Origin: Deltaproteobacteria bacterium
Lineage (GTDB): Bacteria; Desulfobacterota; Syntrophobacteria; Syntrophobacterales; Syntrophobacteraceae
Assembly (NCBI GenBank): GCA_021777755.1
Contig: JAJYDE010000021.1
Location: 1 to 61,196, forward strand
DNA: 61,196 nucleotides
Reading direction: 5' to 3'
A program made the position numbers and the translations under genes. The notes under the pieces are model-generated. The model was given only the letters and a program-made list of their open reading frames with translations. It did not search any database and was not told the DNA's origin. Shown piece by piece: positions 19,009 through 29,302 of this stretch; position 1 is the stretch's first letter, and each line of letters starts with the position of its first letter.

Positions 19009-20154
19009 ATGAAACCCTTTGTCGCCGAGCACATCGCCAACATAAATCCCTACCCTCCCGGTAAGCCCATTGAAGAGCTTGAGCGCGAATACGGCATAAG
19101 CGGTTCGATAAAGCTTGCCAGCAACGAAAACCCCCTGGGGCCGTCGCCAAAAGCGGTGGAAGCCATTTTGGGGGCAACCTCCAAGCTGCATCGCTACCCG
19201 GATGGAAGCGGTTTTTATCTGCGCAAAAAACTGGCGCAAAAGTACGACCTCCCCTTCGACTCGATTCTTCTTGGCAACGGGTCCAATGAAATCATAGAGC
19301 TTGTCATCAGGGCCTTTATGAGCCCGGGCGATGAGGTGATGATGCCCTCGCCCTCCTTTCTTCTCTACCGGCTGGTGGTTCAGTGGATGGGCGGAAGGCC
19401 GGTGCCCGTGCCTCTGAAGGCGGACCTTGGAATAGACCTGGAGAAGATGGCCCGGGCGGTAAGCGATAAAACCAGGGTCATTTTCCTTACCAACCCGAAC
19501 AACCCAACCGGGAAGGTGATCGCCAAGGCGGATTTTGAAGCCTTTCTGGCCGCTTTGCCCGAACAGGTCACGGTCGTCCTGGACGAGGCCTACATAGAAT
19601 TCAGCACCAGCGCGGATACGCCCCGAGGCTTTGATTACCTGGGCGGCCGGGGGCCGGCCGTAATCGCTTTGAGAACCTTTTCAAAGGCCTACGGCCTGGC
19701 CGGGCTTCGCATCGGCTTCGGGGCCATGGACCCCGAGATCGCCGGTTTTTTAAACCGTGTGCGCCAGCCTTTCAATACGGGGTCTTTAGCCCAGATCGCC
19801 GCCCTTGCGGCCCTCGATGACGAAGATTTTTTCGACCGGACCCGGCGGATCACCTGGAGCGGATTGCAATTCCTCTATCGGGAAGTTGAAAAAATGGGCC
19901 TCGAATACGTCCCCACGGAGGCAAATTTCTTTCTGATAGACGTCGCCTGCGAGTCCAAAGCGGTCTATGAGGCGATGCTTCGCCGGGGAGTGATCATCCG
20001 ATCGATGGCCTCCTACGGCCTGGAGCGCCATATTCGAGTAAGCGTGGGACTGCCCGAAGAAAACGCCCGCTTTATCGGCACCCTCAAGGAGGTTTTGGGG
20101 CAAATCGCGGCGGGTCGGCAGGGCAAGCCCCTTTCCAGTGGAGCTCCCCAATGA
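19009..20154 (+). CDS. hisC: Histidinol-phosphate aminotransferase
   Basis: PLP-dependent class I/II aminotransferase of histidine synthesis, 381 residues. Features: N-terminal PYPPGKP and KLASNENPLGPSP, TNPNNPTG, DEAYIEF, and the PLP lysine Lys226 in RTFSKAYGLAGLR. These are the usual HisC signatures. Its last four bases overlap the cmk start (ATGA), so the two are translationally coupled. Not linked to other his genes here. Some HisC-like enzymes also act on aromatic amino acids or arogenate, so the physiological substrate is likely but not certain. Confidence 0.9.
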   Translation: MKPFVAEHIANINPYPPGKPIEELEREYGISGSIKLASNENPLGPSPKAVEAILGATSKLHRYPDGSGFYLRKKLAQKYDLPFDSILLGNGSNEIIELVIRAFMSPGDEVMMPSPSFLLYRLVVQWMGGRPVPVPLKADLGIDLEKMARAVSDKTRVIFLTNPNNPTGKVIAKADFEAFLAALPEQVTVVLDEAYIEFSTSADTPRGFDYLGGRGPAVIALRTFSKAYGLAGLRIGFGAMDPEIAGFLNRVRQPFNTGSLAQIAALAALDDEDFFDRTRRITWSGLQFLYREVEKMGLEYVPTEANFFLIDVACESKAVYEAMLRRGVIIRSMASYGLERHIRVSVGLPEENARFIGTLKEVLGQIAAGRQGKPLSSGAPQ

Positions 20155-20831
20155 TAATCGCCATCGACGGTCCAGCGGGCGCCGGCAAGAGCACGGTGTG
20201 CCAGCTCCTGGCAAGACGACTCGGCTACGTCTACCTCGACACCGGCGCGATGTACCGGGCCGTGGCGTGGGCGCTCGAAATCGCCCCCGGCGCCCCCGGA
20301 AAAACCGCCGGGGCCTTGGACGACGAGTCGGCGGGCAAGGCTCTGGAGCGTATGGAGCTTCGATTTGCCATAGAAAACGACAGTCTGCGAATTTTTTACG
20401 GCCAAATGCCACTCTGCGACGAACTTCGCGGCCCCGGGGCCACCGAGGCCGCTTCAAGACTCTCGCGACTGCCCGCTGTCAGGCAGTTTCTGGTCGCATG
20501 GCAAAGAAGGCTTGCCGGGCAAGGCGGGGGCATAGTCGCCGAGGGACGCGACACGGCCACGGTGGTCTTCCCGCAGGCCGAGCTCAAGGTCTTTCTTACC
20601 GCCGATCTCAAGACACGGGCCGCAAGGCGCTTCGAAGAATATGCGGCAAAGGGCCTCGAGGTGTCGCGCGAACAAATCGAGCGGCTCATCGCCGAGCGCG
20701 ACCGGGCCGATTCGAATCGGGACCACTCCCCCCTGCGCCCCGCGCAGGGCGCCTTCCACCTCGACACCTCGGGCCTTTGCGTGGAGGAGGTGGTGGAGCG
20801 TCTGGCCGGCAAGGCTCGAAATCTGGCTTAA
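20151..20831 (+). CDS. cmk: Cytidylate kinase
   Basis: Phosphorylates CMP/dCMP with ATP; 226 residues. P-loop GPAGAGKST at residues 7-15, YLDTGAMYR, substrate-binding EGRDTATVVFP, and the lid/terminal DSNRDHSPL. ATG overlaps the hisC stop by four bases. Followed 116 bases later by rpsA, an order conserved in many proteobacteria. Confidence 0.93.
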   Translation: MIIAIDGPAGAGKSTVCQLLARRLGYVYLDTGAMYRAVAWALEIAPGAPGKTAGALDDESAGKALERMELRFAIENDSLRIFYGQMPLCDELRGPGATEAASRLSRLPAVRQFLVAWQRRLAGQGGGIVAEGRDTATVVFPQAELKVFLTADLKTRAARRFEEYAAKGLEVSREQIERLIAERDRADSNRDHSPLRPAQGAFHLDTSGLCVEEVVERLAGKARNLA

Positions 20832-20947
20832 AGCCGGTTATGAGGGCTACGCGAGGAACTTTAAGATTGCTTATTAACATTGTCTTTGATAGAGTTCATT
20901 TTTTAGGCGAAATGCCAAAAATCAGGTAAGGGGGCAAGATACGATCG

Positions 20948-22726
20948 ATGACCGTAAAAGATGAAAACGAAAAACAAAACCTTGAACCGGATTCCATGTT
21001 TTCTTCCGACGAACTCGACTTCGATGAAGAAATGGATTCCATGCACGACCTCTATGAGGACAGCTTCCGCAATTTCCAGGAGGGCGAGGTGGTTCGCGGC
21101 ATCATCGTCCAGGTCAGCGATGACTTCGTCATGGTTGACATCGGATACAAGTCGGAAGGCCAGATCCCCATCCATGAATTCCGGGATGAAACCGGAAAGA
21201 TCAGGGCTGTTATAGGCGACGAGATCGACGTCTTGCTCGAGTTCCATGACGACGATGACGGCACGATCCATCTCTCCAAGGAAAAGGCCGCCAAGATCAA
21301 GGTATGGGACGACATAAGCCGAATCTACAGCGACGACTCCATTATCGAGGGCAAGGTCACAGCCAAGGTAAAGGGCGGTCTGGCCGTCGATATAGGGGTA
21401 CAGGCCTTCTTGCCCGGCTCCCAGGTCGATTTGCGGCCGGTTAGAAACCTCGAGTCGCTGATAGGGCATACTTTCGCCTTCAAGGTGCTAAAATATAACA
21501 AGAAAAGAAGAAACGTCGTTCTATCTCGCCGGGCGCTTCTGGAAAAAGAGCGCGAGGAGATGAAGTCCACCACTTTGTCAACGCTTGAAGACAACAAGGT
21601 GGTCGAGGGTATCGTCAAAAATATCACCGACTACGGCGTCTTCGTCGACCTTGGCGGTATCGACGGTCTTCTTCACATCACCGATATGAGTTGGGGCCGG
21701 GTTGGCCATCCCTCCGAGATGTTCCAGATCGGCGACAAGATAAACGTAAAGGTCCTGAGCTTCGACCGGGCAAGCGAAAGAGTTTCCCTGGGGCTCAAGC
21801 AGCTCATAAGTGATCCTTGGACGAAGGCCGAGGGCAAGTACCCGGTTGGCGCCAAGGTGCAGGGCAAGGTTGTGAGCCTGACCGATTACGGTGCCTTCAT
21901 AGAAATCGAAGAAGGTGTCGAAGGCCTCATCCACGTCTCCGAGATGTCCTGGACCAAGAAGGTGCGACATCCCTCCAAGTTCCTCTCGGTTGGCGACGAG
22001 GTCGAGGCGGTGGTGCTCAGCATCAATCCGGAGAGCAAGCGCATCTCCCTTGGCATGAAACAGCTCGAATCCAACCCCTGGGATGTGATTGCCCAGAAAT
22101 ACCCGGTTGGAACCACAATCGCCGGCAAGATCAAAAACATCACCGATTTCGGCATCTTTATCGGCATCGATGAAGGCATTGACGGCCTGGTGCATATTTC
22201 GGACATATCCTGGACAAAACGGGTCAAGCATCCTTCCGAGATCTTCCGCAAAAATCAGGAAGTCCAGGCGATCGTGCTAAATATCGACAAGGACAACGAA
22301 AGATTTTCCCTTGGCATCAAGCAGCTCGAATCCGACCCCTGGGAAAGCATTCCGTACCGCTTCCCGATCGGAAGCATGGTCTCGGGTCCCATTACCAATG
22401 TGACCGATTTCGGCCTTTTTGTCGAACTCGAGGAAGGCATCGAAGGGCTTGTCCATGTCTCCGAAATCAGCAAGGAGAAGGTCAAGTCTCCCGTCGGGCA
22501 GTTTAAACCCGGGGACAGCATAACGGCCAAGGTGATCAATATATCGTCCAAGGACAGAAAGATCGGCCTTTCGATCAAAAAACTCGAAGAGCAGGATGAC
22601 CGGTCCAATTACGACGAATACATGAACACCAGCCGGGCGGCAACCTCCAACCTTGGAGAATTGCTCAAAGAAGAACTTGAGGCCAAGGCACAGAGTGCGG
22701 CCAACGCGAACCCGGATAAGAGCTGA
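20948..22726 (+). CDS. rpsA: 30S ribosomal protein S1
   Basis: Binds mRNA and brings it to the 30S subunit. 592 residues with six S1 (OB-fold) repeats: the two N-terminal ones (about residues 40-110 and 125-200) are divergent, as expected for the ribosome-docking repeats, and the last four carry the standard ITDYGVFVDL/GLLHITDMSW pattern. An acidic N-terminal extension of about 35 residues precedes repeat 1. Lies in a cmk-rpsA-sppA order. The spacer before it has a purine run rather distant from the ATG, so the start is slightly uncertain. Confidence 0.95.
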   Translation: MTVKDENEKQNLEPDSMFSSDELDFDEEMDSMHDLYEDSFRNFQEGEVVRGIIVQVSDDFVMVDIGYKSEGQIPIHEFRDETGKIRAVIGDEIDVLLEFHDDDDGTIHLSKEKAAKIKVWDDISRIYSDDSIIEGKVTAKVKGGLAVDIGVQAFLPGSQVDLRPVRNLESLIGHTFAFKVLKYNKKRRNVVLSRRALLEKEREEMKSTTLSTLEDNKVVEGIVKNITDYGVFVDLGGIDGLLHITDMSWGRVGHPSEMFQIGDKINVKVLSFDRASERVSLGLKQLISDPWTKAEGKYPVGAKVQGKVVSLTDYGAFIEIEEGVEGLIHVSEMSWTKKVRHPSKFLSVGDEVEAVVLSINPESKRISLGMKQLESNPWDVIAQKYPVGTTIAGKIKNITDFGIFIGIDEGIDGLVHISDISWTKRVKHPSEIFRKNQEVQAIVLNIDKDNERFSLGIKQLESDPWESIPYRFPIGSMVSGPITNVTDFGLFVELEEGIEGLVHVSEISKEKVKSPVGQFKPGDSITAKVINISSKDRKIGLSIKKLEEQDDRSNYDEYMNTSRAATSNLGELLKEELEAKAQSAANANPDKS

Positions 22727-22755
22727 TCGCCTTATTTGCGGGCGAAGGTAAAGTG

Positions 22756-23631
22756 ATGAAAGTACGCGGCTGCCTGCTTGGGCTTGTAATCGGCATTGTT
22801 TTGACAACAGTGATCGCCTTGCTCTCTTCGGGCTCGGAAATGTTCAAAGGCAACCGTGTGGGGGAAATCGACATAACGGGAACCATTCTTGGTTCCCGTT
22901 CCACCCTCACAGAACTCAAGAAGTTTAGAAAAGACTCCTTCGTCAAATCGATTTTGATTAGAATCGACTCGCCCGGAGGGGCGGTCGGACCATCGCAGGA
23001 AATCTTCAGGGAAGTTCGGCGCACGGTAAAGGTCAAGCCCGTTGTGGTATCGATGGGCAGTGTTGCGGCCTCGGGCGCCTACTACATCGCATCGGCGGCA
23101 TCTCGCATCCTGGCCGACCCTGGCACCCTTACCGGCAGCATCGGCGTCATAGTCCACATCCCCAATATGGAGGGGCTGTTCAACAAGATCGGCTACAAGA
23201 CGGTAACCATCAAGAGCGGACCATTCAAAGACATCGGCGACCCCGGCCGGCAGATGACTCCGGCGGAACAGGCGCTGCTCCAGACGACCATAGACTCCAC
23301 CTACAATCAATTCGTGCGGGATGTTTCGCGCGCCCGCAACCTTCCCGAAGCCGATGTGCGCAAGGTCGCCGACGGCCGCGTAATCATCGGCGAAGACGCT
23401 CTTAAGTTGAAGCTCATCGACCAGATCGGCAATTACGAAGATGCCATTTTGGAGGCGGGGCGACTTGGAGGCTTAAAGGGCGAGCCCGAAGTGGAGAGGG
23501 CCAAAAAATCGAAGTCTTCCCTTCTGGGTTTACTCATCGGAGGCAAGGCCGACCAGAGGCTCGAAGAATTGATGGCCGACTCTTCCTCCTGTCTGATGTA
23601 CAAACTTCCGGGTTTTGGCCCCAACCCTTGA
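22756..23631 (+). CDS. sppA: Signal peptide peptidase SppA (short form)
   Basis: Membrane-anchored serine protease that degrades cleaved signal peptides. About 291 residues, the short single-domain form. One N-terminal helix (about residues 5-25), then a ClpP-like fold with IDSPGG, nucleophile Ser in GSVAASGAYY (about residue 106) and base Lys in KSGPFKDIG (about residue 158). A GTG codon directly precedes the ATG and either could start; the ribosome site fits the ATG. Downstream of rpsA and probably co-transcribed; convergent with yciO. Confidence 0.9.
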   Translation: MKVRGCLLGLVIGIVLTTVIALLSSGSEMFKGNRVGEIDITGTILGSRSTLTELKKFRKDSFVKSILIRIDSPGGAVGPSQEIFREVRRTVKVKPVVVSMGSVAASGAYYIASAASRILADPGTLTGSIGVIVHIPNMEGLFNKIGYKTVTIKSGPFKDIGDPGRQMTPAEQALLQTTIDSTYNQFVRDVSRARNLPEADVRKVADGRVIIGEDALKLKLIDQIGNYEDAILEAGRLGGLKGEPEVERAKKSKSSLLGLLIGGKADQRLEELMADSSSCLMYKLPGFGPNP

Positions 23632-23638
23632 CAGAGCC

Positions 23639-23668
23639 TTTCGCCCCTCTAGACCCTGAAGGGCGAAA
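23639..23668. terminator. Hairpin between convergent sppA and yciO
   Basis: Perfect inverted repeat TTTCGCCC (23639-23646) and GGGCGAAA (23661-23668), 14-base loop, between two converging genes and overlapping the 3' end of yciO. No U-tract on either side, so an intrinsic terminator is only a possibility. Confidence 0.3.
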
Positions 23669-24263
23669 CATCGCCGGCACCTTCCCGAAGGATCTCCGGC
23701 ACATCGTTTACAAGGGAGATGACGCTGGAGGGCACTCCAGCAACATTGCCCCCGTCCACGATGAGATCGATGGCATGGCCGATTTTGTCCTGAATTTCCC
23801 GCGGTGTGGACAAGATCTCGTTTGTTTGCGGATCGGTGGCGCTCGTGCTGATCACGGGGTGGCCGAGAGCCTGGACAATGGCCAGGCAGACGGGATTGTC
23901 GGGCACGCGAATACCCACGGTCTGCCTTTTGGTGAGCATTATGCGGGGCACCATGCGGGAGCCTTCCAGAACGAAGGTGTAAGGCCCGGGCAGATGCCGC
24001 TTCATGTTTTTGTAGGCATAATTGGTCACCTGGGCGTATTCGCTCAGATTCTTGAGATCGCTGCAGATGAAACTGAAGGGCTGCTGCTTGCTGCGGCGCT
24101 TGAGAAGATAAATCTTTTCGATGGAAGCCTTATTTAACAGGTCACAGCCGATGCCGTAATAGGTGTCGGTGGGGTAGGCGATTATTCCGCCCGATTGCAG
24201 AACTTCCACAATTTTTTTGATTTTTCGAGGCTCGGGGTGGTTCGGGTTTATTTCCTGGATCAT
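23649..24263 (-). CDS. yciO: YciO/YrdC/Sua5 family protein
   Basis: Single YrdC-fold protein of 204 residues. Conserved parts are the N-terminal IIAYPTDTYYGIGCD, KRRSKQQPFSFIC, and PGPYTFVLEG, and the C-terminal REGAGDVSPF, which follow E. coli YciO almost motif by motif. The family binds ATP, threonine and bicarbonate to make threonylcarbamoyl-AMP for tRNA t6A; YciO proteins are the paralogues whose role in t6A synthesis is weaker or uncertain, so TsaC activity should not be assumed. Divergent from the ppx gene with only 36 bases between starts. Confidence 0.85.
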   Translation of the reverse strand: MIQEINPNHPEPRKIKKIVEVLQSGGIIAYPTDTYYGIGCDLLNKASIEKIYLLKRRSKQQPFSFICSDLKNLSEYAQVTNYAYKNMKRHLPGPYTFVLEGSRMVPRIMLTKRQTVGIRVPDNPVCLAIVQALGHPVISTSATDPQTNEILSTPREIQDKIGHAIDLIVDGGNVAGVPSSVISLVNDVPEILREGAGDVSPFRV

Positions 24264-24299
24264 CCGCGGTCATCTCCTGCGTAAGGTTGATCGAACATA

Positions 24300-25367
24300 A
24301 TGACAACCCAAAGCCGATGTCAAGCAAGGAAAACAGTCGAGCCCGATTCCGGGACAGAAAACCTTTTCGCGGCCCTCGACATCGGTTCTCATACAACGCG
24401 CCTTTTGATTGTTCGAAAATCCGGGCGGGAACTCATACCGGTTCGCGCGGAGAGAAGCGTCACACGGCTTGCCGAGGGGTTCCAGCGGGAGGGCGCGCTA
24501 ACAGAAGAAGCTCAAAAGAGAAACATCCAGGCTCTAAGGGAATATGCCGACCTCCTTGGGCGATTGCGGGTCGAGAAAGTCCGCTGCGGGGCCACGGGGG
24601 TCGTAAGGCGTGCGCAAAACCGCGCCTCGGCCCTCCAGCGCATCGAGGCCCAAACGGGTATCGAGTGCCGGATTTTATCCGAGCGGGAAGAAGCCGCCTT
24701 AGCCGCGAAAGGGATCCTGAGCGTCATTGACACCGGGGCAAAAGAGCCCCTCCTGTTCGATATCGGCGGAGGGAGCACGGAATTCGTCCTGCCCGGGGCC
24801 CGGGGACTTCTTGCGTGCGCCAGCCAACCCCTGGGGGCGGCCACTCTCAGCGATTCGTTTCTACGCGATGACCCGCCCGGAATGGAAGCCGTAAACCTGG
24901 CCGCGGCCGCCGCCAGGCGGCAGATCGATTCGGCAAGGCGCCAGCTTTGTGAAGAGGCTCGCTCTTCATTATCCCCGGACACACTCGGCCTGGCGGGAAC
25001 GGCTGGTACGATCACCACCCTTGCGGCCATGAAACTCGGGCTGAAGCATTACAGCCCCTATCTGGTAAACGGAGAGATACTGTTCGCGGAGTGGATTTCA
25101 AGCCTGATCGGCTCACTGGCGCGGATGCCCCTTGCCGAGCGACGCCAAATGGAAGGCCTGGAAGCCGGACGGGAAGACATCATCCTTGGCGGGGCGGTTA
25201 TACTTCAGGAAGTCCTCCTGGGTTTTGGATGCGACAGGGTTGTTGTTAGCGATGCCGGCCTTATCGAGGGGCTGGTGATCGAGCTGGCGCAAAGTCAGTC
25301 CGGACTGCCCGGGGAAGGTGGCGCCCGCCCTAGAACGGACTTGACATGGCGGCTCCCGAAGAGATAA
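24300..25367 (+). CDS. Ppx/GppA family exopolyphosphatase/pppGpp phosphohydrolase
   Basis: Actin-like ATPase-fold phosphatase, 355 residues, acting on polyphosphate and/or pppGpp. Motifs: phosphate-1 loop LDIGSHTTRLLI near residue 27, LSEREEAALAAKG, and phosphate-2 loop FDIGGGSTEFV, then LAGTAGTITTLAA and SDAGLIEGL. This is the short two-domain form without the C-terminal HD extension of E. coli enzymes. The ATG at 24300 has no strong ribosome site. The window also encodes a RelA/SpoT synthetase, but not next to it. Confidence 0.85.
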   Translation: MTTQSRCQARKTVEPDSGTENLFAALDIGSHTTRLLIVRKSGRELIPVRAERSVTRLAEGFQREGALTEEAQKRNIQALREYADLLGRLRVEKVRCGATGVVRRAQNRASALQRIEAQTGIECRILSEREEAALAAKGILSVIDTGAKEPLLFDIGGGSTEFVLPGARGLLACASQPLGAATLSDSFLRDDPPGMEAVNLAAAAARRQIDSARRQLCEEARSSLSPDTLGLAGTAGTITTLAAMKLGLKHYSPYLVNGEILFAEWISSLIGSLARMPLAERRQMEGLEAGREDIILGGAVILQEVLLGFGCDRVVVSDAGLIEGLVIELAQSQSGLPGEGGARPRTDLTWRLPKR

Positions 25368-25405
25368 TGGCGCTGCGGCGTATCCCCGCCCGCGGCTTGC
25401 CAGAC

Positions 25406-25445
25406 ACCCATCCGCCCGACCGGCCGCGACGCCGGGCGGATGGGT
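25406..25445. terminator. GC-rich hairpin between ppx and guaB
   Basis: Perfect 13-bp inverted repeat ACCCATCCGCCCG (25406-25418) and its complement (25433-25445) around a 14-base loop. No T-tract follows on either strand. It could be a Rho-assisted stop for ppx or a structure in the guaB leader. Confidence 0.4.
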
Positions 25446-25509
25446 CGCAAATTTCATCGTCTTCAAGGCGGTTTAATCGCAAGACCTTTATTTGACTCGG
25501 AGAAAATTG

Positions 25510-26988
25510 ATGGAACCCAGGACCCCTTTCGAGATACCCGAAGCCCTCACCTTCGATGACATTTCACTCGTTCCCGGCTATTCCGAGGTGCTGCCCGTCG
25601 AAACAAATGTCGAGACCACGCTGACCAGGGAAATCAAGATGAAGATTCCGCTGGTGAGCGCGGCCATGGATACTGTGACCGAAGCCGATACGGCCATCAG
25701 CATGGCCCGGGAAGGCGGGATAGGCTTTATTCACCGCAATATGAGCGTCGAAGCCCAGGCCCAGGAGGTCTACAAGGTCAAAAAGTCCGAAAGCGGCATG
25801 ATAGTCGATCCGATAACGGTGGACCCCGACCAGCAGATCGGAGATGTCTTGGACCTCATGTCCAAATACCGCATTTCGGGCGTCCCGGTGGTGAAGACAG
25901 ACCAGTTGGTTGGAATCATAACCAACAGGGACCTCAGGTTTGAAACCGACAAGACGATAAAGGTGGCCGACATCATGACCAGGGAAAATCTGGTCACAGC
26001 CCCGCTGGGAATATCTCTGGACGACTCCAAGAGACTTCTTCAGAAAAGCAGGATCGAAAAGCTGCTGGTGGTCGATGAAGCCGGGCGTCTGCAAGGGCTC
26101 ATAACCATAAAAGACATCATGAAGATCAAGCAGTATCCCAACTCCTGCAAAGACCAGTTCGGAAGGCTGCGGGTAGGGGCGGCCGTTGGCATCGGCAGGG
26201 ACATGATGCCCCGGGTAAGGGCTCTGCGGGCAGCGGGGGCCGACCTCATCGCGGTCGATTCCGCTCACGGCCATTCCCGTAACGTCCTGGAGGCCGTAAA
26301 AGCGATCAAGGCCGAATTTGGCGACCTGCAGCTGCTGGCCGGAAACGTGGCCACCCCCGAGGGGACCCAAGCCCTTATCGAAGCCGGGGTTGACGGCGTC
26401 AAGGTCGGCGTTGGCCCGGGATCGATCTGCACGACCAGAATCGTGGCCGGAGTGGGGGTTCCGCAGGTGAGCGCCATAATGGAGTGCGCTCGGGTGGCTC
26501 GGGCAAGCGGGATACCGATCATTGCCGACGGCGGGATAAAGTACAGCGGAGATGTTGTCAAGGCGCTGGCCGCGGGCGCGGATTCGGTCATGATCGGGGG
26601 CCTTTTCGCGGGCACCGACGAAAGTCCGGGCGAGTCCATTTTGTACCAGGGCCGAAGCTACAAGGTTTATCGCGGCATGGGCTCTCTTGGCGCCATGCGC
26701 CAGGGCAGCAGGGACCGCTATTTCCAGGACGACGTGTTCGAGCCCAAAAAGCTCGTTCCCGAAGGAATTGAAGGCAAGGTGCCTTACCGCGGGCCGGTCT
26801 CCGATATTTTGCACCAACTGATCGGCGGGCTTCGCGCCGGAATGGGTTATCTCGGGTGCGCCACGCTGAGCGAGCTTCGCGTCAAATCGCGAATGGTTCG
26901 CATCACCAGCGCGGGCCTTCGTGAAAGTCACGTCCATGACGTCATAATCACCAAGGAAGCGCCCAATTACCAGGTGGATTTAAAATAG
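25510..26988 (+). CDS. guaB: IMP dehydrogenase
   Basis: First committed step of GMP synthesis: IMP to XMP with NAD. 492 residues from the ATG at 25510, which has GGAGA at proper spacing (the frame is open to 25492). TIM barrel interrupted by two CBS domains (about residues 92-205) that regulate by adenine/guanine nucleotides; catalytic Cys307 in [11 protein letters not shown]; mobile flap with the GMGSLGAM and Arg-Tyr segment. guaA follows 23 bases later in the same operon. Confidence 0.96.
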   Translation: MEPRTPFEIPEALTFDDISLVPGYSEVLPVETNVETTLTREIKMKIPLVSAAMDTVTEADTAISMAREGGIGFIHRNMSVEAQAQEVYKVKKSESGMIVDPITVDPDQQIGDVLDLMSKYRISGVPVVKTDQLVGIITNRDLRFETDKTIKVADIMTRENLVTAPLGISLDDSKRLLQKSRIEKLLVVDEAGRLQGLITIKDIMKIKQYPNSCKDQFGRLRVGAAVGIGRDMMPRVRALRAAGADLIAVDSAHGHSRNVLEAVKAIKAEFGDLQLLAGNVATPEGTQALIEAGVDGVKVGVGPGSICTTRIVAGVGVPQVSAIMECARVARASGIPIIADGGIKYSGDVVKALAAGADSVMIGGLFAGTDESPGESILYQGRSYKVYRGMGSLGAMRQGSRDRYFQDDVFEPKKLVPEGIEGKVPYRGPVSDILHQLIGGLRAGMGYLGCATLSELRVKSRMVRITSAGLRESHVHDVIITKEAPNYQVDLK

Positions 26989-27011
26989 AAAACCACAGGA
27001 ACGGACAAGAC

Positions 27012-28565
27012 ATGCTGGACAATTTGCACCAGGAGCGGGTACTGATCCTCGATTTCGGCTCGCAGACCACCCAGTTGATCGCCCGAAGGGTCAGAGAAAG
27101 CCACGTCTATTGTGAAATCCACCCCTACAATATGACGGCCGAAAAAATTAAAGACTTTCATCCCAAGGGGCTGATCCTTTCGGGCGGGCCGTCGAGCGTC
27201 CATGACGAAGGGGCGCCCATGGCCGCCCCCGAAATCTATACCCTGGGCATCCCGATCCTTGGCATCTGCTACGGCATGCAACTGATGGCCCTCCAACTGG
27301 GCGGGGCGGTCGAAAAGGCGCCCATGCGCGAATACGGCCCCGCCGAAATCGACATCGACCTTCCGGGAGATATTTTCAACGCCATCGAAAAAGTTGGCTC
27401 GCGGGTCTGGATGAGTCATGGAGACCGCATCCTCACCCTTCCGCCGGGTTTTCTCACAATGGCCCGCAGCGGCAATTCCCCGGCCGCGGCCATGGCAGAT
27501 CCCAACCGCAATTTCTACGGCGTGCAGTTTCACCCCGAAGTGGCCCACACGCCTTGCGGAAAAGACATCCTGGAAAATTTTCTCTTTCGCATCTGCCGGT
27601 GCCGTCCCGCCTGGACAATGAAATCCTTTGTCGAATCCGAAATCGACGCGATTCGGCAAAAGGTGGGAGACAGGCGGGTAATTTGCGCCCTGAGCGGAGG
27701 CGTGGACTCCTCTGTTGTGGCCGTGCTTCTCCATAAGGCCATCGGCGAGCAGCTTCACTGTATTTTCGTAAACAACGGGCTTCTTCGAAAAGGCGAGGCG
27801 GAAACCGTCCAAAGGGTCTTTCAGGATCATTTCGAGATAAACCTGATCTATGTTGACGCTTCCGACGAGTTTCTCGGCCGCCTCCATGGCGTAACCGACC
27901 CGGAGCGTAAGCGCAAGATCATCGGAAACCTCTTTATCGAGGTCTTCGAACGCGAGGCGGCAAAAATCGGCGGCGCTCATTATCTTGCCCAGGGAACCCT
28001 TTACCCGGACGTTATCGAATCGGTCTCCTTCAAGGGCCCTTCGGCCACGATCAAGACCCATCACAATGTGGGGGGGCTGCCCGAGCGGATGCAGATGGAG
28101 CTGATCGAGCCCCTTCGCGAGCTTTTCAAAGACGAAGCGCGGCTGGTTGGACGCGAACTCGGGCTGCCCGAGCGGATCATAATGCGTCACCCTTTCCCGG
28201 GCCCGGGCCTGGCAATCAGGATCATCGGGGAACTTACGGCAAAAAACCTCGAAATCCTTCGAGAAGCCGATGCGGTGATTCAGGAGGAGATCGAGGCCTC
28301 GGGCTGGTACGAACACGTATGGCAGGCTTTTGCCGTGCTGCTGCCGGTAAGATCGGTGGGCGTCATGGGCGATGAGCGCACCTACGACCAGGTGGTGGCC
28401 CTGCGAGCCGTCGAGTCCGTGGATGCCATGACCGCCGACTGGGCAAGACTTCCCTACGACGTGCTGGCGCGGATTTCAAACCGTATCATAAATGAAGTCA
28501 AGGGCGTCAACCGGGTGGTCTACGACATTTCCTCGAAACCCCCGAGTACGATTGAATGGGAATAG
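27012..28565 (+). CDS. guaA: GMP synthase (glutamine-hydrolysing)
   Basis: Converts XMP to GMP. 517 residues: N-terminal class I glutamine amidotransferase (Cys86 in LGICYGMQ, His-Glu in [10 protein letters not shown]), ATP-pyrophosphatase domain with PP-loop [10 protein letters not shown], and the C-terminal dimerisation domain ending in [11 protein letters not shown]. Immediately downstream of guaB; its 3' end overlaps the start of the UPF0280 gene by ten bases. Confidence 0.97.
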   Translation: MLDNLHQERVLILDFGSQTTQLIARRVRESHVYCEIHPYNMTAEKIKDFHPKGLILSGGPSSVHDEGAPMAAPEIYTLGIPILGICYGMQLMALQLGGAVEKAPMREYGPAEIDIDLPGDIFNAIEKVGSRVWMSHGDRILTLPPGFLTMARSGNSPAAAMADPNRNFYGVQFHPEVAHTPCGKDILENFLFRICRCRPAWTMKSFVESEIDAIRQKVGDRRVICALSGGVDSSVVAVLLHKAIGEQLHCIFVNNGLLRKGEAETVQRVFQDHFEINLIYVDASDEFLGRLHGVTDPERKRKIIGNLFIEVFEREAAKIGGAHYLAQGTLYPDVIESVSFKGPSATIKTHHNVGGLPERMQMELIEPLRELFKDEARLVGRELGLPERIIMRHPFPGPGLAIRIIGELTAKNLEILREADAVIQEEIEASGWYEHVWQAFAVLLPVRSVGVMGDERTYDQVVALRAVESVDAMTADWARLPYDVLARISNRIINEVKGVNRVVYDISSKPPSTIEWE

Positions 28566-29302
28566 GCAACTACACCGAAACCCACCGTTTTTACCGCTAC
28601 CAGCATCGAAGGCCGCAAGGCTGGGAGACCTTCCGGGTAAAATTCAGGGAAACAGACCTCTGGATCCGGGCACGAAAAAACCTGGAAAAAGAGGCGATGG
28701 AGGCGGTCCTCAACTCCCGGCTCCAACTGGAGCGATACATAGCCTCGAACGAAAATTTCCTGCGCTCCCTCACACCCCTTCCCGACGACCCTCTCGCCCC
28801 GCCCCTTATCCGAGGCATGCTCGATGCCGCCGGCAGCGCACAAGTTGGCCCCATGGCCGCTGTGGCCGGTGCCGTGGCCGAAGCGGTGGGAAAGGCCCTC
28901 GAGCGGTTTTCCGATTCCGTGATTGTCGAAAACGGCGGCGACTGCTACCTCAACCTGCCCGGGGAGACAACCGTTGGCGTCTTCGCCGGCCCCGCCTCCC
29001 CCTTTACCGGCAAGATCTCCATCAAGCTTGGTCCGCAACGCTTTCCGCTTGGCGTTTGCACCTCTTCGGCAACCGTTGGCCCCTCCTTGAGCTTTGGCCG
29101 AGCCGATGCCGTCGTGGTCCTTTCGAAAAACACGGCCCTTGCCGACGCCGCGGCAACCCGGCTGGGAAACATGGTCAAAACTCCGGCCGATATCGACTCC
29201 GCACTGGCACTCGCCCCCTCCATCGCCTCGCTCGAAGCGGTGCTGATCTTGATCGGAGACAAAATCGGAATTTGGGGAAACGTTGAAATCGCACCCCTTT
29301 GA
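28556..29302 (+). CDS. UPF0280 family protein
   Basis: 248-residue protein with the UPF0280 landmarks: [26 protein letters not shown] and [15 protein letters not shown] followed by ADAVVVLS. The family resembles the ApbE (FAD:protein FMN transferase) fold and occurs in methanogens and anaerobic bacteria; its reaction is not established. The ATG lies inside the end of guaA (ten-base overlap), so it belongs to the guaBA transcript. A flavin- or redox-related role is inference from fold only. Confidence 0.85.
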   Translation: MGIGNYTETHRFYRYQHRRPQGWETFRVKFRETDLWIRARKNLEKEAMEAVLNSRLQLERYIASNENFLRSLTPLPDDPLAPPLIRGMLDAAGSAQVGPMAAVAGAVAEAVGKALERFSDSVIVENGGDCYLNLPGETTVGVFAGPASPFTGKISIKLGPQRFPLGVCTSSATVGPSLSFGRADAVVVLSKNTALADAAATRLGNMVKTPADIDSALALAPSIASLEAVLILIGDKIGIWGNVEIAPL

